Below, piece by piece: positions 13,336 to 27,785 of a stretch of 64,000 nt of DNA. The notes beneath the pieces were generated by a model. That model ran no database searches. It worked only from the letters and a program-made list of their open reading frames with translations, and had not been told where the DNA came from. The stretch comes from Halichoerus grypus (Eukaryota; Chordata; Mammalia; Carnivora; Phocidae): the NCBI RefSeq assembly GCF_964656455.1, contig NC_135717.1, positions 16,758,775-16,822,774 on the forward strand, written 5' to 3'. The first letter of the stretch is position 1, and each line of letters begins with the position of its first letter. A program made the translations under genes and the position numbers.

Positions 13336-14548
13336 AATAGAAATAATAGGAATAGTAGAGTAGGAATTGGTGTGAGGGGAGATTTTCAGGCAAAGGGAGC
13401 CTTGTTTCATAGAAAGGATGAAAAATGGGCACAGTGTGGAGTCGGTGCTTGCCCCGCCTCTCTGTGCCTTAGTTTCTTAATCTGTGAAACCTGCATAATA
13501 ATAGCACCTGCCTCCTAAGAGTGATGTAAGGATTAAATGAGAGAATACCGAAGAAGGCCTTGCACATTAGTGTTTAATAAACACTGGTTACTGTTATTCT
13601 AAAAGAATATAAAAGAGTATGTGCGGAGGACAAAGAGGAGACATGGGCAGATCTCCTGAATCAAGGGAGGTTTCCTGGAGGAGGAGGTTCAAACTGGCCT
13701 TGAAGGATGGGAAAGATTTCAACCAGGTTAGGCATGTATAGGGAATGGTCAGCAGTGCCACCTGAGTGAAACATAAAGAACTAGGTAAAGGGTCATAGAA
13801 GACACATGCAGCAATCTGGGAAGGCCAAAGATCCCTGAAGGAGGGCTTGAGGTTTACCCAGTAGGCACTGAGGAGCCATAGACAGGTCTTGAACGGGAGC
13901 AGGGCTATTTGACCAGTTCTGTCCGAAGATGTGACTTGTGCAGGAGACTAGACTAGAGATCTGTTGGGCATCTGCTCCCAGGTAGAGGTGAGCAGGAGCT
14001 GGGACCAGGCTAAAAAGCAACACTTTTTCTTGCAGTTGCCCTTGTTTGCTGACCTCGGGACTGGGGAGAAAGATATTGAGGACAGGCTTCTGCCACAGAA
14101 TCTGCATGGCTCAGTGACTGACAATAGGAGCTGTGAACAAGTATGTCCCAGGGGGTTCAAGCATGGAGAGCTGGAGTAAGGGAGCCTGAGGGCCTGGCGA
14201 GGGGCAATCAGTCAGGAGTGGGACGGTGTGGAGGACAAGCGATGACCAGTACTGGAGAGGGGTGAGGCGAAGAGAAGGTAGAACTGGAGAGGAGAGGCAC
14301 CATGAGGGAGGGGGGAGCAGAACCCGGCATAGTGTATCAGGCAGAGTTGCCCAGGTCAGCATACGGCACAGAGTGAGTGCTGTCTGCTTTCTTTCGCGTT
14401 TGTCCATTTAACAAATACCTACTAAGCATCTGCCATGTACCAGGCACTACTGTGTGTGCCAAGATAGAGCATGGAAAACAGACATAGGAACAGTTTTGGA
14501 GCTTACGTTCGAGAAGGGTGGGGTAAAGCAAGGGATAAGCCAGCACAT
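13336..14548. other. intergenic, no gene recognised
   Basis: Unique-looking sequence with open frames below about 105 codons, none with a recognisable domain. A weak MIR-like stretch lies near 13450-13600. Confidence 0.5.
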
Positions 14549-14566
14549 AAGTAAGACAGACAAGTG

Positions 14567-14799
14567 GGGCACCTGGGTGGCTCAGTCAGTTAAGCATCTG
14601 CCTTTGGCCCGGGTCATGATCCCGGGGTCCTGGGATCGAGCCCCACGTAGGGCTCCCTGATCAGCGGGGAGCCTACTTCTCCCTCTCCCCCTGCTCGTGC
14701 TCTTTCTCTCACTCTCTCTCATAAATAAATAAATAAATGAATGAATGAATGAATGAATAAATAAATAAATAAATATAGATAAAATCTTTCCCCCCCAAA
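14567..14799 (+). mobile_element. Can-SINE with expanded tetranucleotide tail
   Basis: Plus-strand SINE whose AAAT tail has expanded and acquired a (GAAT)n block at about 14736-14756. GTAAGACAGACAAGTG flanks it (14551-14566 and 14801-14816). Confidence 0.92.
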
Positions 14800-15294
14800 A
14801 GTAAGACAGACAAGTGATAAGCCAGCACAAGTCAGACAAGTTATTATAATTGTATATAATAAGTACCACAGAGGTACTAAAACAGAGGATGTCCTCAAAG
14901 TGCCCGTTGCAGACGGGTACTTAGGCCAGGTCTTGGTGCGGAGCGGAGGAGACATCTGAACTGAGATCCAAATGATGAGAAGGAGCCAAGGCGAAACAGG
15001 GGTCAGGTGGCAGGATGTGGGAGTGGGGGAGTGCAGGGTTTCAGAGGCTGGGAGTTGGGGGGGGGCAGTGATTCCAGAGAGAGGCAATAGCAGGTGCCAT
15101 GCTCTGAGGTAGGGGTAAGTTTGGGTGAGGTGCAGAAAGGACCCTGGTGGCTGGACTGAGGAACTGAGTGGAGCAGAATCACAGATGAGCTTGGAGGAGG
15201 GGGAAGGGAGCAGATCATAGAACTCTGGCTTGCCACGATGTCAAGTCTGGGTTTGATTCTAAACGTACTGGAAAGCCACTGGGTCGTGTTTGTT

Positions 15295-15555
15295 GTTGCC
15301 TTGTGGTAAAATATACGTAACAAAATTTACCATTTTAAGTATTTTTTTAAGTATACAGTTTAGTGGCATAAAGTACAATCACGTTGTGTGCATCCATCAG
15401 CCCTCTCTAGAACTTTTCCATCTTCCCCAGCTGAAACCCTGTACCCATTAAACACTAAGTCCCCACTCCTCCTTTCTCCAGTCCTTGGCAACCACCATTC
15501 TATTTTCTCTCTCTATGAGTCTGACTATTCTAGGGACCTCATATAAACCCCCGGG
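15295..15555. mobile_element. L1-derived fragment
   Basis: Contains the familiar old-L1 phrases GGTAAAATATACGTAACAAA, CAGTTTAGTGGCATAAAGTA and CCTTGGCAACCACCATTCTA in order. Called by resemblance. Confidence 0.65.
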
Positions 15556-16056
15556 AGGTTTCAAGCAGAGTGGCAAGGTGATGTGACTTGCAAACCCACT
15601 CGGGTTGCTCTGAGAATGGACTGCAGCGGGCAAGCAGAGTGCAGAAGGAGTACAGAAGGCCGGACGTAAACACTGGGAGCTGAAGGGACAGGACCTGTCT
15701 GTGGGCTGGATGTGGGGCTGAGAGCCTCCGAGGAGCCAGGAATGATGATAAGATTTTTGGCTGAGTGAGGAGGAGGATGGAGGGGCCAGTTCCTGGGGTG
15801 GCCCAGGGTTGGGAGGTGGTGACAGGGTGGGACCGCAGCATTTTAGACCTGGAAGGGAGCTTTTGGGAGCTGCCTGGCTCAAAGGTTTAAGCAGGGTTTA
15901 GGAAGCTGTGGGTGGAATAGGTTTCTTTGCTGAGGAGATTCTCCAGGGAACATGGGGAAGAATGTTTGGTTCTTTCCACAAGCTTTCACGTAAATACTGT
16001 TGCACAGAATACGCTCTGAGAAAGGCTGAGGCCCAGAGAGGGGAAGGCCCTTACTT

Positions 16057-16254
16057 TTTTTTTTTAAAGATTTTTATTTATTTATTTGAGAGAGAGAATG
16101 AGAGAGAGCGAGTACATGAGAAGGGGGAGGGTCAGAGGGAGAAGCAGACTCCCTGCCGAGCAGGGAGCCCGATGCGGGACTCCATCCAGGGACTCCAGGA
16201 TCATGACCTGAGCCGAAGGCAGTCGCTTAACCAACTGAGCCACCCAGGCGCCCC
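16057..16254 (-). mobile_element. Can-SINE with perfect 20-bp target-site duplication
   Basis: Minus-strand full-length SINE. Bases 16037-16056 are repeated exactly at 16255-16274. Confidence 0.95.
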
Positions 16255-16829
16255 AGAGGGGAAGGCCCTTACTTAAGATCACACAGTTGAAGTAGTCAGA
16301 GGCAGGCCTGGAACCCAAATCTCCGGATTTCTCAGTGGATGTTCTTGCTCTTTTCACTACACCAGGCTGCGGTGTCGATGGATGGGAAAGGCAAAAGGCT
16401 GGAGGCCCAGAGATCAGCCAGGCCACCCAGGCCTAAATCAGCAAGAGCCTGGGCAAGAGGAGCCCACTGGTGAGAGCTGCAACAGGGTACCTTTTGTGAA
16501 GCCCGTCCTCACCCTTCCCCCAGGGCAATTTCACATACCTTCTAAACACCTGAATGACATTTTTTTTTTTTTTTTGCCATGACATGACCCTTAAATACAA
16601 CCCTTTTACTTACTTTCAGTACTTACCATAGCCCATCATTTAAGTTTTTTTTCTCTTTACATTTACATGACAGCATGGAATTGTACAGGTGACCGGAAGC
16701 AGCTCTTCTGACCTCCCAGGTTGCCGCTCCACGCCATACCACACATTTCAACTGCATCTTGGTAGCCAGGCTTAAAATCCTACCTCGCTCTGTGGTTGCT
16801 GAGATTGGACCTTCAATTATTCAAAGCAT

Positions 16830-17060
16830 TACAGCATGGATTCTGGAGTTAAGACTGCCTGGGTTTGAATCCTGGCTTCACCACTTACTAGCTGGGTGGT
16901 CTGGGGCAAGGTCACCGCTCTGTGCCTCAGTTTCCTGATCCAGAAGGGTACTTATCTCTGAGGGATTGTGAGAGTTCAATGAGTTAACAGGCAGAAGCAC
17001 TTAGAACAGTCTGGCATATACTAAGTGATCAAGTAAGGTAAACTAATATGATTAATGTCT
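16830..17060 (+). mobile_element. MIR element
   Basis: Follows the MIR consensus order: GACTGCCTGGGTTTGAATCC, CACTTACTAGCTG, TGTGCCTCAGTTTCCT and TGAGAGTTCAATGAGTTAA. It is among the best-preserved MIRs in the window. Confidence 0.75.
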
Positions 17061-17689
17061 TAGATCTATCACAGAACCATTGTTCTCTTAGAGGAGCTTC
17101 GACTTGGGAAGTCTGGGGGCACCTTCAAACCGAGTGTTAAAACAAATAAGTCACGTGATTCAGTAACTCATCTACTTTTTATACAATCATCACTTAAATG
17201 GAGAATGGAGTTCATTTTCACAAGGTCAGCAGGGGTCAGTACATTCAAAGTCTTCAGTTGCTTTCCTGGAACAGGCCTGGAGGAGGCAGCGCGAGATGGT
17301 GAAAAAGGCTGAATTTAGGGATCTCAAGACGCTCTGTCAACTAATGGGCTGCCTGACCTTGGTAACGACCAGGCTTCAGTTTCCTCTTCTGTCAAAGAGC
17401 TGAACTCTAAGGCATTCAGAAGCATTCGGTCTAGCGTCCTCGGTTAAAGAGCTAGCAAATGTATGGAGATAGCAGATAGGCAGACAGGCTGTATCTGGAG
17501 GCGTGTTCTAGAAACTCATAATAGAAGAAAAGGGTGGGGGAGGAGACGTCACAGAGTATTATTCTGTACCTTGTAAACGTAAAAAAGTTGAGAAATGAAC
17601 TAGCTTGCCAAAAAGAAATGTTCTTTGAAGACCAGGTCACTGAGTGGGCGTTCTGAAGGGGACTGGGAGGGAGTCGCCAGGCCGAGAGC

Positions 17690-18260
17690 CCCGAGTCCTG
17701 GCCCCTTGCCCCCTCTCTCGGACCCCTAACAGCCGCCTGCGCTCACGCACCCGAGCCCCCTCCCTTTCCCCCCGCCGCACCTGAGCACGGACGCCGAAGC
17801 GGCCGCGGCCATCTTAACTGTGGGCAAGAGGCGCTTCCCAAGGCGGCTTGCGGAACAGCAGAGGACAGCTCGAGAGAGGAATAAACCAGGTCATCAATAC
17901 CAGACCCGTAGTGACGCTGTTAAATGCTTCTCTAAAACTGAAAAACACTGGAATGCCACCATCTTTTCTGAGGGCGCCTTCATTTTCTTGGTCGTGGAAC
18001 CACCGAGTTCGCGTAACCGGCCGTTTCTAGCTGTCCCACAGCGGCCCCACCCGAGGCTACTGGCCGGCCGCCTAGGCCCGGAAGAATCTAGCTCCCTGGA
18101 GGCCGAATGCTGGGCGTCCCCTCCCTGGTGCAGGGATGCTGGTGGGGAGGGGCGTTTGGGTCCCTGGCTCTGCTCCCGGCTCGGTGCTGAGGTGCCCGCC
18201 GAGGCCCATATGCCTAGATCTGACGCGGGAGACCGATAGCCAACCCGGATCTCTGAAAAG
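17690..18260 (+). promoter_or_regulatory. orphan CpG-rich promoter-like block of a decayed KRAB-ZNF
   Basis: GC-rich block with GCGGCCATCTTAACTG (about 17805-17820) and CCACCATCTTTTCTGAGG (about 17956-17973). These align in order and wording with the GCCAT elements upstream of ZNF688 and ZNF764, followed here too by a CGCCTTC-like segment. No KRAB-A exon follows. I infer a duplicated promoter left from a dead paralogue; whether it is still active cannot be seen. Confidence 0.55.
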
Positions 18261-18542
18261 GGAAGGGGGCGGGTGGGATGCGCAGGTCTGAGTGCCCCAG
18301 ACTCATCCCCACTCCTGCCCTCAGATGACTTCGTTTCCCGTGACCCCCGCCAGATCGGCCCAACTGGAATTTACAGCGGAGCCTCTTTGGCCAGGCTCTT
18401 CCGTGGTTCCCCAGGACTTCTGCAACAAGTTCAGAACCTGTGTACCACAGTGTGAAAGCTTGCTAACCTCCAATTCAAACCCAGTCTCTCCCTACAGGCG
18501 AATGATCCCACTGGCTCCAGCTACAAGGAATCTTTGGGTTGG

Positions 18543-18676
18543 TTTTTTTTTGTTTTTTCTTTTTTAAAGATTTTATTTATTTATTTGACAGAGAGAGACA
18601 CACAGAGAGAGGGAACAGAAGCAGGGGGAGTGGGAGAGGGAAAAGCAGGCTTCCTGCTGAGCAGGGAGCCCTGGAC
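18543..18676 (-). mobile_element. Can-SINE, truncated
   Basis: Poly(T) and GA-rich half of a minus-strand SINE. It stops at GAGCAGGGAGCCC without the tRNA-like head. Confidence 0.85.
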
Positions 18677-19044
18677 ACACATCTGGCTTAAATGAGCCTA
18701 ATCTAACGTCTTTCAATGCCCTTCTCAAATGCGGTCTCTAAGAAGTTCCTCCTGGAGCTCTTCTGCCCCAAGCAGGAAGTCTCAGCTGCAGCTCTTTGTC
18801 TAGCTCTCTAACTGCCTGAAGGTCTCTGCACCTTTGCCCCCAGAGCTCAGAGGTGGCTTTCTCCCTTAGTGTAAACTTAGAGCTTAGTGTAAACTTAGCG
18901 TAGGAACCTTATCTTGGTTCACCAATGTCTCCCAACACCTAGAACATCTAGAACAATGCCTGCCACACAAACAATGCCCAATATGTTTTCATCAAATGAA
19001 TGAACGAAGAATTGTTTATTGAGTGATTAGCGTTCTTCTCCAAG

Positions 19045-20405
19045 ATTCCAGAGCCCAAACCAGCTCTCATCTCCTGGGTAGAAAAGATGGCCCAGCTGTG
19101 GAGGGCAGATGCTCAGGATCCCCAGGTGGATGCCTGAGAGAAAGAAAGATGAGAAGTGGGGGTAATGTTCCAGGTCCAGCTGGAAGGGAAAATGTTTTGT
19201 TGAACAAGAAACACCATCTAGGGACGCCTGGGTGGCCCAGTCGGTTAAGCGTCTGCCTTCGGCTCCGGTCATGATCCCAGCATCCTGGGATCGAGTCCTG
19301 CATTGGGCTACTTGCTCAGCGGGGAGTCTGCCTCTCCCTCTCCATCTGCCTCTCCCCCCACCCCGCTCATGCTCTCTCTCTCTCAAATAAATAAATAAAA
19401 TCTTTAAAAAAAGAAAGAAAGAAACACCATCTACATGTTCCTTACTAACTTTTTGCTGGCCTGAATTTATGATACCCACTGGAGACTAGAATCTTGACCT
19501 TCTCTTTTTCACTTAATTGAGGCATCCATGGATCCCAAGATCAGGTCACACTGTACAAATCATCCAAACTCTAGGTCAGTGGCAATGTGTGAATTAAAGT
19601 TTAGGATGGAAGCAGCTCACCTTTCTGTCTCTAGGTGCCTGTAACTTGTAACAGCTGTTTCTCTGGTTGAGGGTGTCTCTTTGGGTTGGTCCTGAAGTGG
19701 GAATGTCCCTGACTTGCCGTGACCCCCTCAATTGGTCAACACAATCTAGGTGGGTGCTTCCAGGGGCTAGGCACCCATCTGAGGTTGTGAAAGTTGATTC
19801 TGTCACCTAAACATTGAGTAGAGTTTGACTGAACAGGGCAAAAATTAAGTTTTGAATCTGCTTTGTTTCAAAACAGCCACTCAGAAAAATGATACGTTTG
19901 GAAGAAGCCAGCAGAAGGAGTCTACCAGGGAGTTGTCGTGAGCCCCTGGGGTCAGAGACACTAGCTTGGTCTCTGAGCCTGTGGTCAAAGCACCCCAGGT
20001 AGACAGGCCTTTCCCAAGCCCCAACTCCACACCCAGCCTCCGTGCCCGGAACTCACACAGCACCCTGCCCCAAGTACAGGCACGCTTTGCCATGACGTTT
20101 CACCTGACTCAGTGCATTCTGGAGAGTGGCCCTTTGCCTGCACGTAGTGTGGCACCTGTTTCTGCCACAGCTGCACCTCTCGTGCTACCTGCTGACTCTC
20201 ACAGGCAAGCTGTCCTATCCCTGTCCCCAGTGTGGAAGGTGCTTCAGCCAGAGGCCCACCAGTAGACCCCAGTGCCAGCCTGGTGCCGTGGACCTCAAGG
20301 GCTGACACACAGGTGTGAGCTCTGCCCTGGGCTCTTCCTCAGGAGTGTCCAGACCCCTCTGTGAGTTTCCAGCACTACCCAGAGCTCTTCCAGGCCTACG
20401 TGTGA
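19045..20405 (+). pseudogene. decayed KRAB zinc-finger gene related to ZNF764/ZNF688
   Basis: Two relic exons are visible. The first (about 19045-19133) reads [15 protein letters not shown] and ...AQDPQVDA, clearly the second exon of this family, but ends in an in-frame TGA where the paralogues continue. The second (about 19975-20405) begins with a VVKAPQVDRP segment like the ZNF764 linker. It then has broken fingers: HSGEWPFACT, stop, CGTCFCHS at about 20110-20165, and in another frame [18 protein letters not shown] at about 20201-20254. It ends with SVSFQHYPELFQAYV plus stop, a degenerate copy of the family tail. No KRAB-A exon is present between the promoter-like block and 19045. Intron 2 contains a SINE. 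Several stops and at least one frameshift exclude a functional zinc-finger product. It is an extra family member with no counterpart I can name. Confidence 0.88.
19221..19420 (+). mobile_element. Can-SINE with 13-bp target-site duplication
   Basis: Plus-strand SINE inside the pseudogene. GAAACACCATCTA occurs at 19208-19220 and 19421-19433. Confidence 0.95.
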
Positions 20406-21339
20406 GAGGCATCACCGTGAGGGGTGGGCACTGACAGATGATAAAACGCCATTACTCTTACTGAAAAAAAAATTTGTTTTCTTGTGTCCTTCAGGGGCCA
20501 GAGGCTAGGAGTAGCTAGGGCTCAGTCAAGTCCCTGGGCAAATCTGCATTCTTACCTTTTTCCAGGCTTTTCATCTTTTCCTTTCCCCTTTCTGCTTTGA
20601 TCACCTCTACTTGCCCAGCTCCTCTGGTGTCGGGGAGAAGCATCCACCAGATACAAGGTGGTTAGGCAGAAGCCTCAGGAAGACCTCTGGAAGGAGGCAA
20701 GCAGAGAGAAGCTCCAGACTAGCCCCCAGACCTGGTGAAGGGAGGTGTGAAATGCAGTGATTTAGCCGGCCAAAGGAAAATTATCAAGTCTTTTTAGGGT
20801 AGGGTATTTATGAAGGCATGTGGGGACGCAGAGTAAGCCGTCAATAAATGTGTGGAGTGAGAGAAGGAGGCTGGAGGTAGAAATGATAGGGAGAGTGGGT
20901 GCGTTTGCTTCTAAAGACCCCAGGAGGAGCAGGCTGCGGGAAGAAAGGGATGATGAGTTCAGTTGGAGCCATGCCTAGTGCGAAGTTCTAGTGGGAATGC
21001 GTGCAGGGGCAAGGGGGCAGGTGGCTCTGTGATCAGGAGCTTAGGAGCCAGGCTTGAGCTAGAGGTAAACAGATGTTCGAGAGGCCTCCTGCAGGGCATG
21101 TGCGGAGAAAGTAAGAAAGTAAGGTTGCAGAAAGTGGGTCCTTCCGACTTTTACAGACCTTACCCTACCCCCCCTCCCAGCCGCCCCCACGATCTCCTGA
21201 AATAGAAGCTCCCAGAACTTCAGGCTCGAAGAAGCTCCCAGTAGAGAAGCTTCTCTTTTACCCACTACATTTTTCTCCTCTCCACACTGGGGAAAGTGCG
21301 CTGTCACCCAGTGACGGGCCGAAACCCAGGAACCCACTT
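20406..21339. other. intergenic between the pseudogene and ZNF764
   Basis: No gene or SINE is recognised. An AATAAA occurs near 20840 but has no assigned transcript. Confidence 0.5.
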
Positions 21340-23960
<2,621 letters not shown>

Positions 23961-24705
23961 TGGTCCTAAAGATGTCAAGGCAAAGGGTGAAGATCTAGAC
24001 ATTGCCTGAGGCCCAGGTTGGGCTCAGGGGCCCGAACCTCTGTGGCAGCTCCAGGGAGGTCACACAATTCCAGGCAAGAGGTGGACCTGGGGGATGAGGA
24101 CCCTCTTATCTTAGGCCTTCACGAGCTTGATCTGCTGACACCTTGCTCCCTACTGTCCCAGACTCTAGAAGCCCCCTCTGCTCCGTTAGGGCTGAGGTAA
24201 GCACCTGCACGAGACCTCCGCTGTGGGGAAGAAAAGCTAGTTTCTCCACTTAGACACGTTAAGAGGATTGAGGTAGAAGGGAAATTCGTTGTATCGGTTG
24301 TCTTTACTGCAGGAGTTAAAAACTGACGGCCTTGTACTGAATCTGGCTCGTGGCAACCTTTTACAAATTATTTTTGGTCCAACCAGCATTTAAAAATGTT
24401 ACAAATCATGGTTAAGACTTAAAAGGATATTTCACACAAAAATTCAGGTTTCTGGCCTCTTTTGAAAAATTCAGGGATTTGGCAACTCGACCCGAGCTCC
24501 CACAAAGGAACAGGTGGCAGGAAGCGCAGGGCAGCTGTTCAGCCTGCCCACCAGCCCTTCCCGGCTTGCCACCAGCGTTAGCTGGCCCTCGTCCTCGCTT
24601 GTCCGTGTCCCCAGTACAGCAGGCCCTCTCCATCGGGCATTTTCCCCTTGTTTACGTGACCCGTTGGGCTCCTGTAGTCATTTGAGTTTGCAGACTGGTG
24701 GATAG
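23961..24705 (+). other. ZNF764: ZNF764 3' UTR and downstream sequence
   Basis: No canonical AATAAA or ATTAAA was found soon after the stop, so the transcript end is unresolved. No repeat is recognised apart from an old AT-rich stretch near 24300-24420. Confidence 0.45.
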
Positions 24706-24715
24706 CATTCATGTT

Positions 24716-24911
24716 CTATTTTATTTTTTATTTATTTTTTTAAGATTTCATTTATTTATTTGACAGAGACAGCGAGAGAGCAGAAGCAGGGGGAACAGTA
24801 GAGGGAGAGGGAGAAGCAGGGAGCCCAATGTGGGGCTCAATCCTAGGACCCTGGGATCATGACCTGAGCCAAAGGCAGACACCTAACCTTCTGAGCCACC
24901 CAGGCGCCCCA
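24716..24911 (-). mobile_element. Can-SINE with 10-bp target-site duplication
   Basis: Minus-strand copy. CATTCATGTT flanks it at 24706-24715 and 24912-24921. Confidence 0.92.
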
Positions 24912-24921
24912 CATTCATGTT

Positions 24922-26815
24922 GTCCTGATCCAGAGATTCAGGTTGACAGCACCCGTGTGAGAGGGCAGAAGAGAAGGACAAGCAGGCTTTATTTCAGATG
25001 TCTGCTTGTATCACGTTCTCTGGTTTACAAAGTACTGTCTTGTCCATCAGCTTGGACCTTGTCCATGTAGCTTGGAAAGGTCAGCCCAGTCAGGAAGAGG
25101 CTGTCGGGACTCTGTATTTTGCCCCAAACCGAGAGGTATCTCTGCCACACCACGATAGGCCTCTTGGCTAACTGGCAGTTCCTGGTTTTGAAGAGGAAGG
25201 CTCTGAGTGTGCCCTCCAGTCCTCCTTGAGCCTCCCTGGGAGAGCCCTACTGCTCGGGCCTTAGCCACCAGCCAGCCAGCCAGGAGGGCCTCATCACATT
25301 TTTGACCTGGAAGAGATCTTAGCTTTTCTATCCTTTTGCATTTGGGGACTCAGACTGGGGAAGGCCAAACGACCCATCCAAGGTCACATACAGAGTGAGT
25401 GAGCCTCCAGGGTTCTTGGTTTACTGCTGTCTTTACCACACCACACCTGAGTTCCTTGCCCGTGTCTCAGCCAGGGTTCTGGAGCAATCTGCTCCCTCCC
25501 TACGACAGCTCCCAAGCAATGACCTGGACTAGGGACAGAGCAACCCAGTGTCAGTGAGGCCCAGTTACAAGATGATAGGACAGCCACACAGCAAAGCAAG
25601 GCAAGGGAGAAACCAGCCTGAGATGAGAGTTCCAGGGCAAACAGAAGCCAAGCTTGCCTCTTCTCAAGTACCTCTCATCATGAACAAAGAGGGACAAGGC
25701 CAAGAACATTTGGGGTTAGTAGCCAAGGGAACTGCTCATCTGTATTCCCAAGCCGTGTCGCTTATGACTCCATTATCCATCAGCCACCCAGTTCCCCTGT
25801 GGTCAGAGTCCAGCCTTGTCCCAGTGACGCCGCCGCCAGCCACGGGCAGACCCATTCCTGCCTCCTTCACCTTCGCCTCAAGGAGTAATAGCAGGGGCTT
25901 GTGTCTTCTGCCGGTCTGTGCGCACCCGCCTTCTTCACCCAAATCTGCCCCATGTCCTGTCTGGCCTACCTTAGGAAGAAACCAGATTTGTCAACCTAGA
26001 GAAACTTCTAAAGGAAGAGGTAGAAAATCTGGGGGGAAAGACACTGTTCAGGTGAAATAATCAACTGAATTGATATCAATTTAATCTTCAGATCTGACCC
26101 CACCAGCACCTGGCTTACGCTAAACTTTACTGGGAGGGTTGGCTCAGGTGCCATCTTGTCACAAAGGGGACGAGCAGTGAAAAGAGGCACCTTGACAGCA
26201 GGACCTACCTTTGTACCAGCTTTTAATTCCCTAAAGAGAAGCCAGTGTACAACCCTTCCCTTGCCTCACCCTCAGCGCTGCCCGGGGAAAGTCCAGCCTG
26301 CAATACCAGTTGTCAGCTCAGATTCAAAGTCAGATCTGGATCCTGCCCTCAGCTTGCCAATTAAAGGTACCATAATTACTACTTTCTCCGAGTGCTTTGA
26401 AGTTTGCAAGGCTTGCTTAGGGCCCCAAAACCAGACCCAGCTCCTCTGCTCCCTGCCCTCACGACCCAACTTTCTGTCATTTAATCGATTTTTGAATGTC
26501 ACGAAATGCTTAAGCCTTAGCCTCACTCCGTTCTCAGCTCCTCATTTCTTGGCATGGATACTGCCACCGGAGATGGGGCTCCCTTTTCTCTCTCTGCTAC
26601 CATAGGTCTTTAAGGTTTAGACCCCAAAGCACTTTAAGCCAGGAAGAGGGTTTTCCTAGGGCTTTCTTGGTACATCAGGAGAAATGCTTGTCTGAACCAG
26701 ACAAAATGAGCCCCATCCAAATGGCCAGAGTGAAAGGTCAAAGTCATGACCACATGACCCATTCCTAACTTGTCCAAGCCATGTAAAATAAGGACAAGTG
26801 CCGACTTGAGCTTTT
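24922..26815. other. intergenic, no gene recognised
   Basis: Unique-looking sequence. The longest open frame (25548-26060) has no recognisable domain, and no splice structure supports it. Human ZNF747 would be expected between ZNF764 and ZNF768, but I see no KRAB exon here. Confidence 0.5.
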
Positions 26816-26835
26816 AAAGACCCCTAAACATTTTT

Positions 26836-27234
26836 TTAGAAGATTTTTAAAATTTATTTATTTGAGAGAGAGAGCACAAGGGGGGTGTGTGGCAGGGGAG
26901 TAAGGAGAAGCAGGCTCCCCACTGAGCAGGAAGCCCCACAGGGAATGTGGACTCCATCCTAGGACCCTGAGATCAGGAACTGAGCCGAATCAGATACTTT
27001 TTTTTTGAAAATTTTACTTATTTATTTGACAGAGACACAGCGAGAGAGGGAACACAAGCAGGGGGAGTGGGAGAGGGAGAAGCAGGCTTCCTGTTGAGCA
27101 GGGAGCCCTATGTGGGGCTTAATCCCAGGACCCCGGGATCATGACCTGAGCTGAAGGCAGACACCTAACTGACTGAGCCACCCAGGCACCCCCCAAAGGC
27201 AGATGCTTAACCGACTGAACCACCCAGGCGCCCC
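26836..27234 (-). mobile_element. Can-SINE (older), split by a second minus-strand SINE
   Basis: Outer copy at 26836-26999 and about 27200-27234. AAGACCCCTAAACATTTTT is duplicated at about 26817-26835 and 27235-27253. Confidence 0.88.
27000..27199 (-). mobile_element. Can-SINE nested inside an older SINE
   Basis: Inner minus-strand copy in the same orientation as its host. CAGATACTT and CAGATGCTT flank it (26991-26999 and 27200-27208). Confidence 0.85.
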
Positions 27235-27354
27235 AAGACCCCTAAACATTTTTGAATGTTTGTTTATGTGTGTGTCTCTAGGAATGGGATGTGCAAAGAT
27301 GTTTATGACCCAAAGAAGCAAAAACCTGCTGTAGGCCACTATTTTTCTTTCTTT

Positions 27355-27548
27355 TTTTCCCCCTTTTTTAAAGATTTTATTTATTAGAGAGAAAGCGAGC
27401 ATAAGCAGGGTGGGGAGGGGCAGAGGGAGAAGGAGAAGCAGACTCCCCACTGAGCAGGGAGCCCAATGTGGGGCTCGATCCCAGGACCCCAGGATCATGA
27501 CCTGAGCTGAAGACAGATGCTTAACCAACTGAGCCACCCAGGCGCCCC
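27355..27548 (-). mobile_element. Can-SINE
   Basis: Minus-strand copy. TAGGCCACTATTTTTC before and TAGGCAAGTATTTTTC after form an imperfect target duplication. Confidence 0.9.
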
Positions 27549-27580
27549 TAGGCAAGTATTTTTCAAAGTAGGGCCTTTCT

Positions 27581-27785
27581 GGGGCACCTGGGTGGCTCAG
27601 TCGTTAAGCGTCTGCCTTCGGCTCAGGTCATGATCCCAGGGTCCTGGGATTAAGCCCCACATCAGGCTCCCTGCTCGGCAGGAAGCCTGCTTCTCCCTCT
27701 CCCACTCCCCCTGCTTGTGTTCCCTCTCTCACTGTGTCTCTCTCTGTCAAATAAATAAATAAAATCTTTAAAACAAACAAACAAA
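27581..27785 (+). mobile_element. Can-SINE with (AAAC)n tail
   Basis: Plus-strand full copy. The tail ends in AAAC units. AAAGTAGGGCCTTTCT before and AAAGTAAGGCCTTTCT after differ by one base. Confidence 0.93.

Noticed and set aside
18000..19040. Search for a KRAB-A exon of the pseudogene
   Set aside because: No [14 protein letters not shown] segment in any frame of the plus strand. The exon seems lost, not hidden.
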